A DNA stretch of 64,000 nt from Jeotgalicoccus nanhaiensis (lineage in GTDB: Bacteria > Bacillota > Bacilli > Staphylococcales > Salinicoccaceae): the NCBI GenBank assembly GCA_004570955.1, contig SPPL01000003.1, positions 372,001 to 436,000 of the forward strand. Direction: 5' to 3'. Shown here piece after piece: positions 8,200-16,900 of the stretch. Both the position numbers and the translations under genes were made by a program. A model generated the notes under the pieces. It saw nothing but the letters and a program-made list of their open reading frames with translations. It had not been told where the DNA came from and searched no databases. The stretch's first letter is position 1. Each line of letters opens with the position of its first letter.

Positions 8200-8487
8200 A
8201 TGGGGAGACATGAAGAGTTGCGTAAAGAAATAGATCAGATAGACCGTGAGCTCGTTCAGCTTGTCGAGAAGAGAATGAAGGTGTCTACGGAAATTGCGGA
8301 GTACAAACTTGCGAATAACATACCGGTACTGGATGCGCAGCGCGAAAAAAAGGTTATCAATAAAAATATTTCCTATTTGACTGACCGGACGCTGGACAGC
8401 TACATCTCGGAGTTTAGTAAACACCTCATGGAGCTCTCAAGAAGAAGGCAGAAAGAATGTCTTAAGCAGCATACAAAGACATGTTAA
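8200..8487 (+). CDS. Chorismate mutase, AroQ type, stand-alone
   Basis: This 95-residue all-helical protein converts chorismate to prephenate, the branch to Tyr and Phe. The AroQ pattern is clear: an N-terminal ELRKEIDQIDRELVQLVEKRM helix with the conserved Arg and Lys, and a later ARG/GLU-rich helix with LDAQREK. The ATG at 8200 is chosen because AGGAGG at 8188-8193 lies inside the longer frame and fits it. It follows the DAHP synthase gene by 16 bases, so both are under the attenuator. The pair is usually one fused polypeptide in this family. Confidence 0.9.
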   Translation: MGRHEELRKEIDQIDRELVQLVEKRMKVSTEIAEYKLANNIPVLDAQREKKVINKNISYLTDRTLDSYISEFSKHLMELSRRRQKECLKQHTKTC

Positions 8488-8512
8488 AAGGCGCCCGCGG
8501 GCGCCTTTTTTT
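8486..8512 (+). terminator. Terminator of the DAHPS-CM operon
   Basis: A very GC-rich palindrome with GGCGCC arms is followed by seven T. It starts at the chorismate mutase stop and lies directly against the stop of convergent metA, which it may also serve. Confidence 0.85.
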
Positions 8513-9434
8513 ATTTGAGATTATGAAGCTGTTCCAAATCGTACAATGTATTCTGATACGTTTCATTCAGCCAGTTGTTAAACAGCAGATGCCCGTGACT
8601 CCGCCATTGAAATTTTGGGTTTTCCGACGGTTTATCATCGGGATAATAATTGAGAGGGACAGCTGTATTGAGCCCGCTTTTTGCATCCCGGTCATATTCG
8701 TCTTTCAACGTTTTTCTGTCGTATTCGAGGTGGCCAAAAATGAAGAGATCCCGCTGATTTTTAGATGTAATGATATCCGGGCCGAAGTCAGGATGCGCAG
8801 TCAGGATGTCGAGATCCGGAATACCGTTTAATGCTTCGTAATCAATTCTTGTATGTCTCGACTGAGGAACCTGGTAAATATCATCAAAACCGCGCACATA
8901 TGGATGTTCCGGTTTTATATTTTGATATCCGAACACACCGAACAGCTTTTCTGATAACATAAGTTTTTCGATATTGTAATAGTGATTCAGAGCGAATTGT
9001 GCTCCCCAGCAAATATAAAATCGGGAGAAGACATGTGTCTGTGCCCAGTCAGTAATTTCTTTCAGTTCGTCGATGTACCCTACCTGTTCAAAATTAAATT
9101 TTTCTACCGGGGCGCCAGTAACAATCATCCCGTCGAAATATTCATCTTTCACTTCCTGATGTGTCTTATAAAACTTCTGGAGATGGCTGGTCGGAGTATT
9201 TTTACTTTTATGGGTAGACATATGTAAAAATTCAACATCAATTTGAAGCGGTGAGTTGCCAAGCAGCCTCAGCAGCTGTAACTCTGTTTTTTCCTTAAGA
9301 GGCATAAGATTTAAAATAAGAATTTTTAATGGACGGATGTCCTGGGTTATCGCGCGGGAAGCTTCTATGGTATATACTTGTTCCTGTTGGAGTTTCGTTC
9401 TCACAGGAAGTCCTTCGATGATTTTAATTGGCAT
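8511..9434 (-). CDS. metA: Homoserine O-acetyltransferase, MetA family
   Basis: MetA activates homoserine for methionine synthesis. The 307 residues align without gaps to the canonical numbering: catalytic C142 in YICWGAQ, K47 in LMPLKEKT, and H235 and E237 in FGHLEYDR. Residue 111 is Glu (TGAPVE). In this family that position favours acetyl-CoA over succinyl-CoA, so O-acetylhomoserine is the predicted product. It stands alone, and the 127 bases upstream show no room for a T-box or SAM riboswitch. It probably supplies the PLP enzyme at 2088-3176. Confidence 0.92.
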   Translation of the reverse strand: MPIKIIEGLPVRTKLQQEQVYTIEASRAITQDIRPLKILILNLMPLKEKTELQLLRLLGNSPLQIDVEFLHMSTHKSKNTPTSHLQKFYKTHQEVKDEYFDGMIVTGAPVEKFNFEQVGYIDELKEITDWAQTHVFSRFYICWGAQFALNHYYNIEKLMLSEKLFGVFGYQNIKPEHPYVRGFDDIYQVPQSRHTRIDYEALNGIPDLDILTAHPDFGPDIITSKNQRDLFIFGHLEYDRKTLKDEYDRDAKSGLNTAVPLNYYPDDKPSENPKFQWRSHGHLLFNNWLNETYQNTLYDLEQLHNLK

Positions 9435-9561
9435 GCGTTCACGTCCTTAAATAGCAAATGATAAGTACTATATAATGTAACAGTGAAAATGAACGACAGT
9501 CAATGTCTAAATTATCAAAAAAATCACAATCTGAAGACAGATAAATTTTGGAGGAACAATA

Positions 9562-10875
9562 ATGAATTCAGTTTTAATAGCTATTCTCGTTATGGTCATT
9601 TTAAGTTTGTGCAGACTTAACGTTATACTGGCTCTGTTTATCGGTGCGCTGGCCGGCGGGCTGATATCGGGTATGGGCGTCAATGAAGTCATCGGTGTCT
9701 TTACCGGAGGAATTGTTAACGGAGCAGAAATTGCACTCAGCTATGCACTGCTTGGAGGATTTGCCGCCCTGATAGCATACAGCGGTATAACCGACGTTAT
9801 GGTCAATAAAATTTTAAGTCTGCTGAATGCAAGCAAAACGGCGAAAGCACGCGTAATAGCGAAAGTTTCTATAATCGCAACCTTGCTTGTTATTTCTATA
9901 ATCAGTCAAAATTTAGTGCCGGTGCATATTGCATTTATTCCTATACTTATTCCGCCGCTGATCAGTCTGTTTAATGAGCTTCAGCTGGATCGCAGACTGC
10001 TGGCAGTAGTCATGACTTTTGGGCTGACATTTACTTATGCGGTACTGCCTTTTGGTTACGGACAAATATTTCAGAATACGATTGTAACAAGTTTTGCGAA
10101 TGCCGGGGTAACAATAGAATTCAGCGATGTCGCTCCAAATATGATTATTCCCGCTCTCGGTTTTGTGATTGGTCTGATACTCGCATTTTTCTATTTCAGC
10201 AAACCGCGGAAGTATCTTAATAAAGAAAGTGACTTGTCCTCAGAGCGGCTAACAGTTAGTGCAAAAACAATTATTACTGCTGTGATTGCAATTCTTGTCA
10301 CATTCATTGTGCAGTTCTTTACGGATTCGATGATCTTCGGTGCCCTCGGTGGTATTATGGTCTTCTTTCTGTCAATGCAGTTTAAGTGGGCTGAACTTGA
10401 CCGTGAGCTTGTAAACGGCATAAAAATTATGGCGTATATCGGTATGGTAATGCTGGCGGCAAACGGCTTTGCAGGTGTGATTACAGAAACAGAAGATGTC
10501 CTGCCGCTCGTCAGCAGTATTTCAGATTCTCTCGGTAATAACAAGGCCTTTATCGTTATGGGTATGATGGTTGTCGGTTTAGTCGTAACGATGGGTATTG
10601 GTTCATCTTTCGCGACATTGCCGATTATTGGAGCGATTTTTGTCCCTATGGGTGCAGAACTCGGCTTATCGATCGCTGCGATTATTGCGATTGTCGGTAC
10701 TGCTGGTGTCCTTGGGGATGCGGGGTCACCTGCATCAGATTCAACGCTCGGACCTACTGCAGGATTGAATATCGACGGTCAGCATGACCATATATGGGAT
10801 ACATGTGTACCGACTTTTGTCTTTTTAAATATTCCTGTTGTCATTACCGGTTTTATCGCAGGTATGATATTATAA
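9562..10875 (+). CDS. YuiF/NhaC-type membrane transporter
   Basis: This 437-residue protein is made of about 11-12 hydrophobic helices and belongs to the Na+/H+ antiporter-like (YuiF, NhaC superfamily) group, for which amino acid or histidine transport has been proposed. The late GDAGSPASDSTLGPTAGLN loop is typical of the family. It has a good GGAGG 7 bases before the ATG. It is divergent from metA with a short shared upstream region, and I see no clear terminator after it. The substrate cannot be read from sequence. Confidence 0.75.
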   Translation: MNSVLIAILVMVILSLCRLNVILALFIGALAGGLISGMGVNEVIGVFTGGIVNGAEIALSYALLGGFAALIAYSGITDVMVNKILSLLNASKTAKARVIAKVSIIATLLVISIISQNLVPVHIAFIPILIPPLISLFNELQLDRRLLAVVMTFGLTFTYAVLPFGYGQIFQNTIVTSFANAGVTIEFSDVAPNMIIPALGFVIGLILAFFYFSKPRKYLNKESDLSSERLTVSAKTIITAVIAILVTFIVQFFTDSMIFGALGGIMVFFLSMQFKWAELDRELVNGIKIMAYIGMVMLAANGFAGVITETEDVLPLVSSISDSLGNNKAFIVMGMMVVGLVVTMGIGSSFATLPIIGAIFVPMGAELGLSIAAIIAIVGTAGVLGDAGSPASDSTLGPTAGLNIDGQHDHIWDTCVPTFVFLNIPVVITGFIAGMIL

Positions 10876-10936
10876 GACTGTAAAATATTATAAAATGATA
10901 AAAATATTACTGCCAGCTTGATAATTTTTAAATAAT

Positions 10937-10954
10937 GTAGTTTAATTAATCTAC
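10937..10954. promoter_or_regulatory. 18-bp near-perfect palindrome
   Basis: GTAG-TTTAATTAAT-CTAC is symmetrical except for one T/T pair. It lies in the 208-base gap before the small HTH-like gene, whose promoter region this would be. Two copies of GAATTTGTCTG also occur in this gap (near 10983 and 11020). An operator role is only possible, not shown. Confidence 0.3.
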
Positions 10955-11040
10955 TAAGTAAAAAAATTCACTAATTAGCAGCGAATTTGTCTGGAGCTTC
11001 ATATTAATCATTTAATGAATTTGTCTGCGGAGGATGAATT

Positions 11041-11079
11041 GTGCAAGCTCTCGATAATATATTACTTTTGAACAGGTGA
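11041..11079 (+). CDS. Possible 12-codon upstream peptide
   Basis: A GTG preceded by GGAGG with 7-base spacing opens a frame encoding MQALDNILLLNR. Its TGA lies inside the AGGTGAT ribosome site of the next gene, 4 bases before that gene's ATG. This would couple translation of the two. No amino acid bias suggests attenuation. The evidence is the ribosome site and the spacing only. Confidence 0.35.
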   Translation: MQALDNILLLNR

Positions 11080-11083
11080 TTGT

Positions 11084-11260
11084 ATGGAGACAGATTTAAA
11101 CATTTTAAAAGGCAATTTAACTGCATATCAAATCAGTGAAGCGATTGGCATTTCTATTGAAGAAGCTGCAGATTTGCTTGAACAGCGGATTACTGTGGAA
11201 TCACTGGATGAAGAGAGCCAGGAAAAGTTAAAACAATTAGAGGCAGTTTTATTTGACTAG
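11084..11260 (+). CDS. Small helix-turn-helix-like protein, 58 aa
   Basis: I do not recognise this acidic 58-residue protein. Residues 13-33 (TAYQISEAIGISIEEAADLL) look like a helix-turn-helix, and the C-terminal half is a charged helix. AGGTGAT precedes the ATG by 4-5 bases, and a strong terminator follows at 11297-11328, so it is a genuine short transcript. There is no partner toxin, because the next gene is a cell-wall hydrolase behind that terminator. It may be a small regulator. Confidence 0.65.
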   Translation: METDLNILKGNLTAYQISEAIGISIEEAADLLEQRITVESLDEESQEKLKQLEAVLFD

Positions 11261-11296
11261 CGGAAAAACAGCGTTAATATATTAAACATAAAATAT

Positions 11297-11328
11297 GAGA
11301 CTGACATTGTCAGTCTCATTTATTTTTT
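11297..11328 (+). terminator. Rho-independent terminator
   Basis: A perfect 9-bp stem, GAGACTGAC with GTCAGTCTC, has a 3-base spacer and is followed by a T-rich tail. It ends the 58-residue gene just before the next ribosome site. Confidence 0.85.
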
Positions 11329-11340
11329 CGGAGGATGTCT

Positions 11341-12123
11341 ATGGACAAGTTAAAAGAAAATATTCCGTTTATACTGCTGATTATTGTAATGGCATTATTT
11401 ACATTGGCATTCTTCGTTTCGGAAACATCAATTTTTAAAACGGAGGAGATTTCCACGTACACTTTTGATGAAGCTGTCAGCATGCAGGTAAATAATGATA
11501 CTGGAGATGTGAAACTTACCGGCAGCGCGGCAGAGTATGCAGAAGAGGATGACATAAAGGAAGCGATGACGATAAGCGGCAGCAATGATTTTCAATTCCT
11601 CCCCTTAAATTATGCGGCGGGTGCCGGGGAAGATGAACTGAATGAACTGCTTGAAGGCAAAGGGATTTTGGAAGGAACAGGAGCCGCTTTTGCAGAAGCT
11701 GAGCAAAAACATAATGTAAATGCGCTGTATCTGATCAGCCATGCACTGCTCGAAACAGGACATGGCGGGTCGGAGCTCGCTTCCGGCATCGAGGTCGACG
11801 GAACTACTTATTATAATTTTTTTGGTATCGGAGCATTTGACCGCGCAGCGGTAGCGGAAGGTTCGAGTTACGCCCGCGAAGCCGGCTGGTCGACACCGGA
11901 AGCAGCAATAATCGGAGGAGCGGAATTTATCCGTACAAATTACTTGGATAACGGTCAAAATACATTGTACCGCATGCGCTGGAATCCGGAAAACCCCGGT
12001 ACGCATCTGTATGCGACAGACATAGAATGGGCAGAAAAAATTGCAAGTATAATGAACAGTTATTACTCTGCTTTAGAGCTCGAATACGATGACTTGGAAA
12101 AAGAAAATTATAATGAAGAATAA
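11341..12123 (+). CDS. SagB-like membrane N-acetylglucosaminidase
   Basis: This protein of 260 residues has a single N-terminal membrane helix (about 8-27) and an extracellular GH73-type glucosaminidase domain. The catalytic glutamate is in SHALLETGHGGS, followed by YYNFFGIGAFD and the AEFIRTNYLDNGQNTLYRMRW region. It resembles SagB of S. aureus, which cuts nascent glycan strands to their mature length. The ATG at 11341 is preferred to 11335 because GGAGG (11330-11334) then has 6-base spacing. It is monocistronic between two terminators. Confidence 0.85.
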   Translation: MDKLKENIPFILLIIVMALFTLAFFVSETSIFKTEEISTYTFDEAVSMQVNNDTGDVKLTGSAAEYAEEDDIKEAMTISGSNDFQFLPLNYAAGAGEDELNELLEGKGILEGTGAAFAEAEQKHNVNALYLISHALLETGHGGSELASGIEVDGTTYYNFFGIGAFDRAAVAEGSSYAREAGWSTPEAAIIGGAEFIRTNYLDNGQNTLYRMRWNPENPGTHLYATDIEWAEKIASIMNSYYSALELEYDDLEKENYNEE

Positions 12124-12125
12124 AT

Positions 12126-12165
12126 AATAGCGCTTGTCTTTTTACAGAGACAAGCGCTATTTTTT
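12126..12165 (+). terminator. Terminator of the glucosaminidase gene
   Basis: A perfect 14-bp stem (12126-12139 with 12148-12161) has an 8-base loop and a T tail. Confidence 0.9.
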
Positions 12166-12205
12166 GAAAGTTGAATTAAGAGACTGAGCTTGCTTATGTC
12201 AAAGT

Positions 12206-13009
12206 TTACTCAGTATCCAGCTCGTCCGCACCAATAATGCGCCACGGATGACTGTATATATTAAATGAACTGCCGCGGATAAAGCCGGCGGCTGTAATAT
12301 TTAAATCATGTGCGAGTTTAATTGCGAGATCGGTCGGAGCAGATTTACTGAGTACGATGCCGACGCCGATTTTTGAAGCTTTCGTCAGTACTTCTGATGA
12401 GATACGCCCGCTGAATACGATAACTTTATCTTTGACGGAAATATTGTTCTGCAGACAGTGACCGTACAGTTTATCAAGCGCGTTATGCCGGCCGATATCA
12501 CCTTTATGGACAATAGTGCCGTCAGGGGAAGCGATGCTCGCATTGTGAATGCCGCCGGTGTCTTTAAATATAGTGCTTTTCTCCTGCATTTCTTTCATGA
12601 GGCTGATGCATTGCTCGGGTGTCAGCTTCGTCTCCGACAGTGAAAATTTAGCAGTATCAACGTCTGCCTGAAAATAGAACTGACGGCTTTTGCCGCAGCA
12701 TGAGCCGAGTACGCGTTTTGAAAACGTGCCGTAGTCTTTAGGAAGTTCGCGCGACACTTTCACGTGACAAAAACCGCCGCGTTCATCGATGTTCATGGAT
12801 TCAATTTCCTTAAATGAACGCAGTGCGCCTTCTGAAGCTAAAAAGCCGATGACGAGTTCTTCAAGGTCATCAGGCGAACAGACTAAAGTAGCGAATTCTA
12901 CATCGTTTAAATATATAGTCAGCGGAAATTCTTCAGCTATTATATCTTCAGTTTCGATAAAATTCCCGTCTGTATACCGCCGTATTGTATTTTTCGTAAC
13001 GATTTCCAT
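12206..13009 (-). CDS. fdhD: Formate dehydrogenase accessory sulfurtransferase
   Basis: FdhD passes sulfur from a cysteine desulfurase to the molybdenum cofactor, which formate dehydrogenases need for activity. The protein has 267 residues from the ATG at 13009. The in-frame GTG at 13027 sits inside the GGGAG ribosome site, so it was not chosen. The sulfur-carrying cysteines are C104 and C105 in LGSCCGKSRQ, and the family's GRHNALDKLYG and FSGRISSEV motifs are present. It is divergent from the MFS carrier and the FdhF/YdeP-type oxidoreductase, its likely client. Confidence 0.93.
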   Translation of the reverse strand: MEIVTKNTIRRYTDGNFIETEDIIAEEFPLTIYLNDVEFATLVCSPDDLEELVIGFLASEGALRSFKEIESMNIDERGGFCHVKVSRELPKDYGTFSKRVLGSCCGKSRQFYFQADVDTAKFSLSETKLTPEQCISLMKEMQEKSTIFKDTGGIHNASIASPDGTIVHKGDIGRHNALDKLYGHCLQNNISVKDKVIVFSGRISSEVLTKASKIGVGIVLSKSAPTDLAIKLAHDLNITAAGFIRGSSFNIYSHPWRIIGADELDTE

Positions 13010-13125
13010 AACATATAACTCTCCCACTCTGAATCTTATTGTAAAGCATTCTTTTTCTTTATATAATCACATTTAAGACGAAATTACAATTTAAGGAATT
13101 CCGTCAAAACAATAGGGGGATTTAC

Positions 13126-14388
13126 ATGCAAACAAAGAAAAATCGCTGGCTGATTGCACTTGCCGGGGTGGGCATCCATATTTCAATCGGCTCAGTCTAC
13201 GCATGGAGTGTATTTACAACGCCGCTTCAGGAATCAATCGGATGGTCGCTGAGTCAGGTCTCAATTACATTTAGTATCGCTATTTTATTTTTAGGGTTGT
13301 CGGCAGCATTTATGGGACACTTTGTAGAAGCGAAAGGCCCGAGAAAGTCGGGACTGGTTTCCACAGTCTTTTTTGCAGCAGGTATGATTACAGCAGGTTT
13401 CGGGATACAGCTTGAAATGCTGTGGCTTTTATATGTAGGGTACGGGGTCCTTGGGGGTATAGGACTCGGGATCGGTTATATCACTCCGGTTTCAACGCTG
13501 GTTAAATGGTTTCCTGACCGCAGAGGAATGGCGACGGGTCTCGCGATTATGGGGTTCGGTTTTGCCGCAATGATTGCGAGTCCGGTTATGCGCATGCTGA
13601 TAGAATCGGTCGGAATTCCGAATACGTTCTTTATTTTAGGCGCTATTTATTTCACAGTGATGTTTGTATCAAGTTTATATCTTGAAAGACCGCCTGAAGG
13701 CTACCATCCAAAAGGCGTTGTTATCGATGAAAGCGACGGGGCAGTTTCTAAAGATCTTGCTCAGCTGACGGCGAACGAAGCGATAAAAACAAAACGCTTC
13801 TATTTCTTATGGCTGATGCTGTTTATCAACGTGACGTGCGGTATTGCTATCCTGGCAGTTGCAAGTCCGATGGGTGTTGAAATTGCGGGATTAACTGCAG
13901 GTGCAGCAGCTTTCATGGTTGGAGTCATGGGTGTCTTTAATGGTGCCGGACGCCTGGTCTGGGCATCTATATCAGATTACATAGGCAGAACGAATCTTTA
14001 TACGCTGTTTTTCGTGCTGCAGATTGGCATCTTTGCAGTTCTGCCGTTTACGACCAATGAATGGCTTTTCCAAATACTGCTGTTCATCATGATTTCATGC
14101 TACGGCGGCGGATTTTCTGCTATTCCTGCCTATATCGGGGATATTTTCGGAACCAAGCAGCTGGGTGCAATTCACGGCTATATTTTAACAGCGTGGGCTG
14201 CAGCGGGACTCGCCGGGCCATTTATCGTTGCTAAGATTTATGAAGCTACACAAAGTTATGCATGGTCCTTGTACATTTTTGCGGGTCTGTTTGTTATTGC
14301 GCTAGTAATTTCTATATTTATCAGACAGGATATTAAAAGGCTTAAAGAAAAAAATAAGCTTGATTCTGTGAGCGCTTCCGCGAAATAG
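13126..14388 (+). CDS. MFS carrier, oxalate/formate antiporter-like
   Basis: This 420-residue, 12-helix major facilitator protein belongs to the OxlT-like group. The start region GVGIHISIGSVYAWSVFTTPL and the GxGxGxGY stretch (about 108-121) are typical. It lies 39 bases before an FdhF/YdeP-type oxidoreductase gene, with no terminator between, and opposite fdhD. A monocarboxylate such as formate is therefore a reasonable substrate guess. The ATG follows GGGGG at normal spacing. Confidence 0.82.
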   Translation: MQTKKNRWLIALAGVGIHISIGSVYAWSVFTTPLQESIGWSLSQVSITFSIAILFLGLSAAFMGHFVEAKGPRKSGLVSTVFFAAGMITAGFGIQLEMLWLLYVGYGVLGGIGLGIGYITPVSTLVKWFPDRRGMATGLAIMGFGFAAMIASPVMRMLIESVGIPNTFFILGAIYFTVMFVSSLYLERPPEGYHPKGVVIDESDGAVSKDLAQLTANEAIKTKRFYFLWLMLFINVTCGIAILAVASPMGVEIAGLTAGAAAFMVGVMGVFNGAGRLVWASISDYIGRTNLYTLFFVLQIGIFAVLPFTTNEWLFQILLFIMISCYGGGFSAIPAYIGDIFGTKQLGAIHGYILTAWAAAGLAGPFIVAKIYEATQSYAWSLYIFAGLFVIALVISIFIRQDIKRLKEKNKLDSVSASAK

Positions 14389-14427
14389 TGTACAATGGAA
14401 TTATTATAATATAGAGGGAGTGTCTAC

Positions 14428-16785
14428 ATGGGTAAAACTCTGCATCCGGGTCCGATCAATAAAACTAAAAAATGGGATCCGAAATTATGGGTAAGTCCTG
14501 TGCCATTCGGTTTAACTAAAGTAAAACCGCATCATATGAGAGATACAGCTAAAATCGTCTGGAAAAACAGAGATAATTTAAACTACGCGAAAAATATTAT
14601 ATTAAAAGGTGTCTGCGACGGCTGTGCACTGGGAGTATCAGGTCTGCAGGACCAGACTTTAAACGGTCCGCATATGTGTACGACGCGTTTTAATGTCCTG
14701 CGTCTGAATACAGCACCTCCGATTAAACCTGAGATACTGCATCAGGATATAGATGAGCTGCGCAAGATGGACAGCACCGAGCTCCGCGAGCTTGGACGTA
14801 TTCCATATCCGATGATTCGCCGTAAAGGCGACCGCAAATTTATTAGAGTATCATGGGATGAAGCGATGAATACTATTGCGGATAAAATGAAAGTTCTCGA
14901 TCCGAAACAGTATGCATTTTACTTAACCAGCCGCGGTATTACGAATGAATCTTATTATGTTGCAGCGAAAACTGCGCGTTATCTGGAAACCAATCATATT
15001 GATAATGCCTCGCGTATCTGTCACTCGCCGAGTAAATCAGCAATGAAACGCTCTGTAGGTGTCGGAGCTTCGACTTGTAACTATCAGGACTGGCTTGGAA
15101 CTGATGTACTGGTGTTCTGGGGCAGTGTCGCGTCAAACGCATCACCGGTTTCTACCAAATATATGATGGAAGCTAAAAAACGCGGTACGAAAATTATCGT
15201 TATAAATCCTTACAGGGAGCCTGCTATGGAGAATTACTGGGTGCCTTCAGTTGTTGAATCAGCACTGTTCGGTACTGAAATAGCAGATGAATTCTATGAA
15301 GTAAACATCGGCGGGGACATCGCGCTCATGCACGGTGTAATGAAACACTGGTTCGATCTTGAAGAACAAAATGAAGGTTCGGCCATTAATCACGAGTTTG
15401 TTAATGAACACGTCAACAACTATGACGATCTTAAAGAAAACGTTCAGTCGCAGAGCTGGGATGAGATTGTCCAGTCTTCAGGTATCGATAAAGAACAAAT
15501 TATCGAATTATCAAACAGTCTTGCTAAAGCGAAAACAGGCGTTATGGTCTGGGCACTTGGCTTAACAATGCACAAACACGCGACAGATAATATTTCACAA
15601 GTATCGAACCTAGCTTTATTACGGGGCTGGCTGGGCGGTAAAAACAAAGGTCTTATGCCATTACGCGGACACTCATCAGTGCAGGGCTCAGGTGAAATGG
15701 GAGCAGATCCGTTTTCACTGCCGGGCGGGGATTATAACGATGAAAACCGTCCGCGCATCGAAGAACTGTGGAATTTCAAACTTCCTCAGTGGCCTGGAGA
15801 TACTGTTGGTGTAACGATTGAGAACGCAATGCTGCCGGACGACAATGAAAGAAAGCTTAAGCTTTACTATATGTCGGGCGGTAACTTCCTGGAAACGATG
15901 CCGGATCCGGACTTTGTAAGAGAAGCTTTGCAAAATCTCGACATCCGTGTTCACCAGGATATTATTTTAAATACATCAACCCTGCTCGATGCAAAAGAAA
16001 CAGTTGTAGTGTTGCCTGCGAAAACACGTTATGAGCAGGATGGCGGAGGATTGTCAACATCGACAGAACGTATGATTTACTTCTCTCCTGAGATTGAAGG
16101 GAACCGCAACCGCATTGCCGAAGCACGCAGTGAATGGAAGATTTACGTCGACCTTGCGAAACGTGTTAAGCCTGAAGAGTCTCACTTAATCGATTTCCAG
16201 TCAGGACAGGAAATCCGCGACGAGATTGCCAAAGCGAATCCTCAGTATGACGGTGTTCAGCACCTGAAGAAAGCTGGTGACGTTTATCAGTACGGCGGAG
16301 CATGGCTGTGTGAAGGCGGGGTATGTCCGACACCGGATGGAAGAGCGAACCTGATTACGATGGATATTCCTGACAACAATAAGAAAGCTGGAGAATTCAA
16401 ACTTCTGATGAGACGCGGCAAGCAGTTTAACGCGATGATTTATGGAGATCAGGATGCCTTTAACCACATGGGGCGCTACGATGTACTCGTCAGTGAAAAC
16501 GATGCACGACGAGAAGGACTCGAAGACGGGGAAGCGGTCGTTCTATACAATAAGAACGGAGTCTTCCAGGGATTCGTTAAGTATGCAGCAATTAAAGACG
16601 GAAACATCGGTGTTCAGTTCCCGGAAGGAAACTTCCTGGTGGAGAAAGGTATTTACGAAAGTTTCGTAGAAATGCCTGACTATGTGACAGACGTTAAGAT
16701 GGAAAAAGCCGATCACTTTAATGCGAATAAGGACCGTCAGTATTTAGAGAAATCTATACCTGAACTAGAAGATAATCCTAACTAA
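14428..16785 (+). CDS. FdhF/YdeP-family molybdopterin oxidoreductase
   Basis: This 785-residue member of the molybdopterin (bis-MGD) oxidoreductases most resembles the FdhF/YdeP family, whose substrate is not settled. The metal ligand is C198 in SRICHSPSKSA, aligning with the Sec/Cys of FdhF. The N-terminal cysteines C63, C66 and C84 (CDGC...HMC) give only three of the usual four iron-sulfur ligands. There is no N-terminal ferredoxin extension, unlike the about 980-residue staphylococcal formate dehydrogenase, and no Tat signal. The neighbours fdhD and an OxlT-like carrier suggest formate-linked chemistry. Confidence 0.85.
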   Translation: MGKTLHPGPINKTKKWDPKLWVSPVPFGLTKVKPHHMRDTAKIVWKNRDNLNYAKNIILKGVCDGCALGVSGLQDQTLNGPHMCTTRFNVLRLNTAPPIKPEILHQDIDELRKMDSTELRELGRIPYPMIRRKGDRKFIRVSWDEAMNTIADKMKVLDPKQYAFYLTSRGITNESYYVAAKTARYLETNHIDNASRICHSPSKSAMKRSVGVGASTCNYQDWLGTDVLVFWGSVASNASPVSTKYMMEAKKRGTKIIVINPYREPAMENYWVPSVVESALFGTEIADEFYEVNIGGDIALMHGVMKHWFDLEEQNEGSAINHEFVNEHVNNYDDLKENVQSQSWDEIVQSSGIDKEQIIELSNSLAKAKTGVMVWALGLTMHKHATDNISQVSNLALLRGWLGGKNKGLMPLRGHSSVQGSGEMGADPFSLPGGDYNDENRPRIEELWNFKLPQWPGDTVGVTIENAMLPDDNERKLKLYYMSGGNFLETMPDPDFVREALQNLDIRVHQDIILNTSTLLDAKETVVVLPAKTRYEQDGGGLSTSTERMIYFSPEIEGNRNRIAEARSEWKIYVDLAKRVKPEESHLIDFQSGQEIRDEIAKANPQYDGVQHLKKAGDVYQYGGAWLCEGGVCPTPDGRANLITMDIPDNNKKAGEFKLLMRRGKQFNAMIYGDQDAFNHMGRYDVLVSENDARREGLEDGEAVVLYNKNGVFQGFVKYAAIKDGNIGVQFPEGNFLVEKGIYESFVEMPDYVTDVKMEKADHFNANKDRQYLEKSIPELEDNPN

Positions 16786-16807
16786 AGTTATAGAAAATAC
16801 CGAAAAG

Positions 16808-16837
16808 CCGGGAGAAACGCCTCTCCCGGTTTTTTTG
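16808..16837 (+). terminator. Terminator of the molybdoenzyme operon
   Basis: CCGGGAGA pairs with TCTCCCGG around a 6-base loop, followed by eight T. Confidence 0.9.
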
Positions 16838-16900
16838 TATATAAAAACTCTCTTTAGTGTGGTAAAATACGAACATTGATGATGGAAAAGAGGTAATATT

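Noticed and set aside
14428-16785. A selenocysteine enzyme
   Set aside because: The ligand position is an ordinary cysteine codon (C198) and no in-frame TGA occurs.
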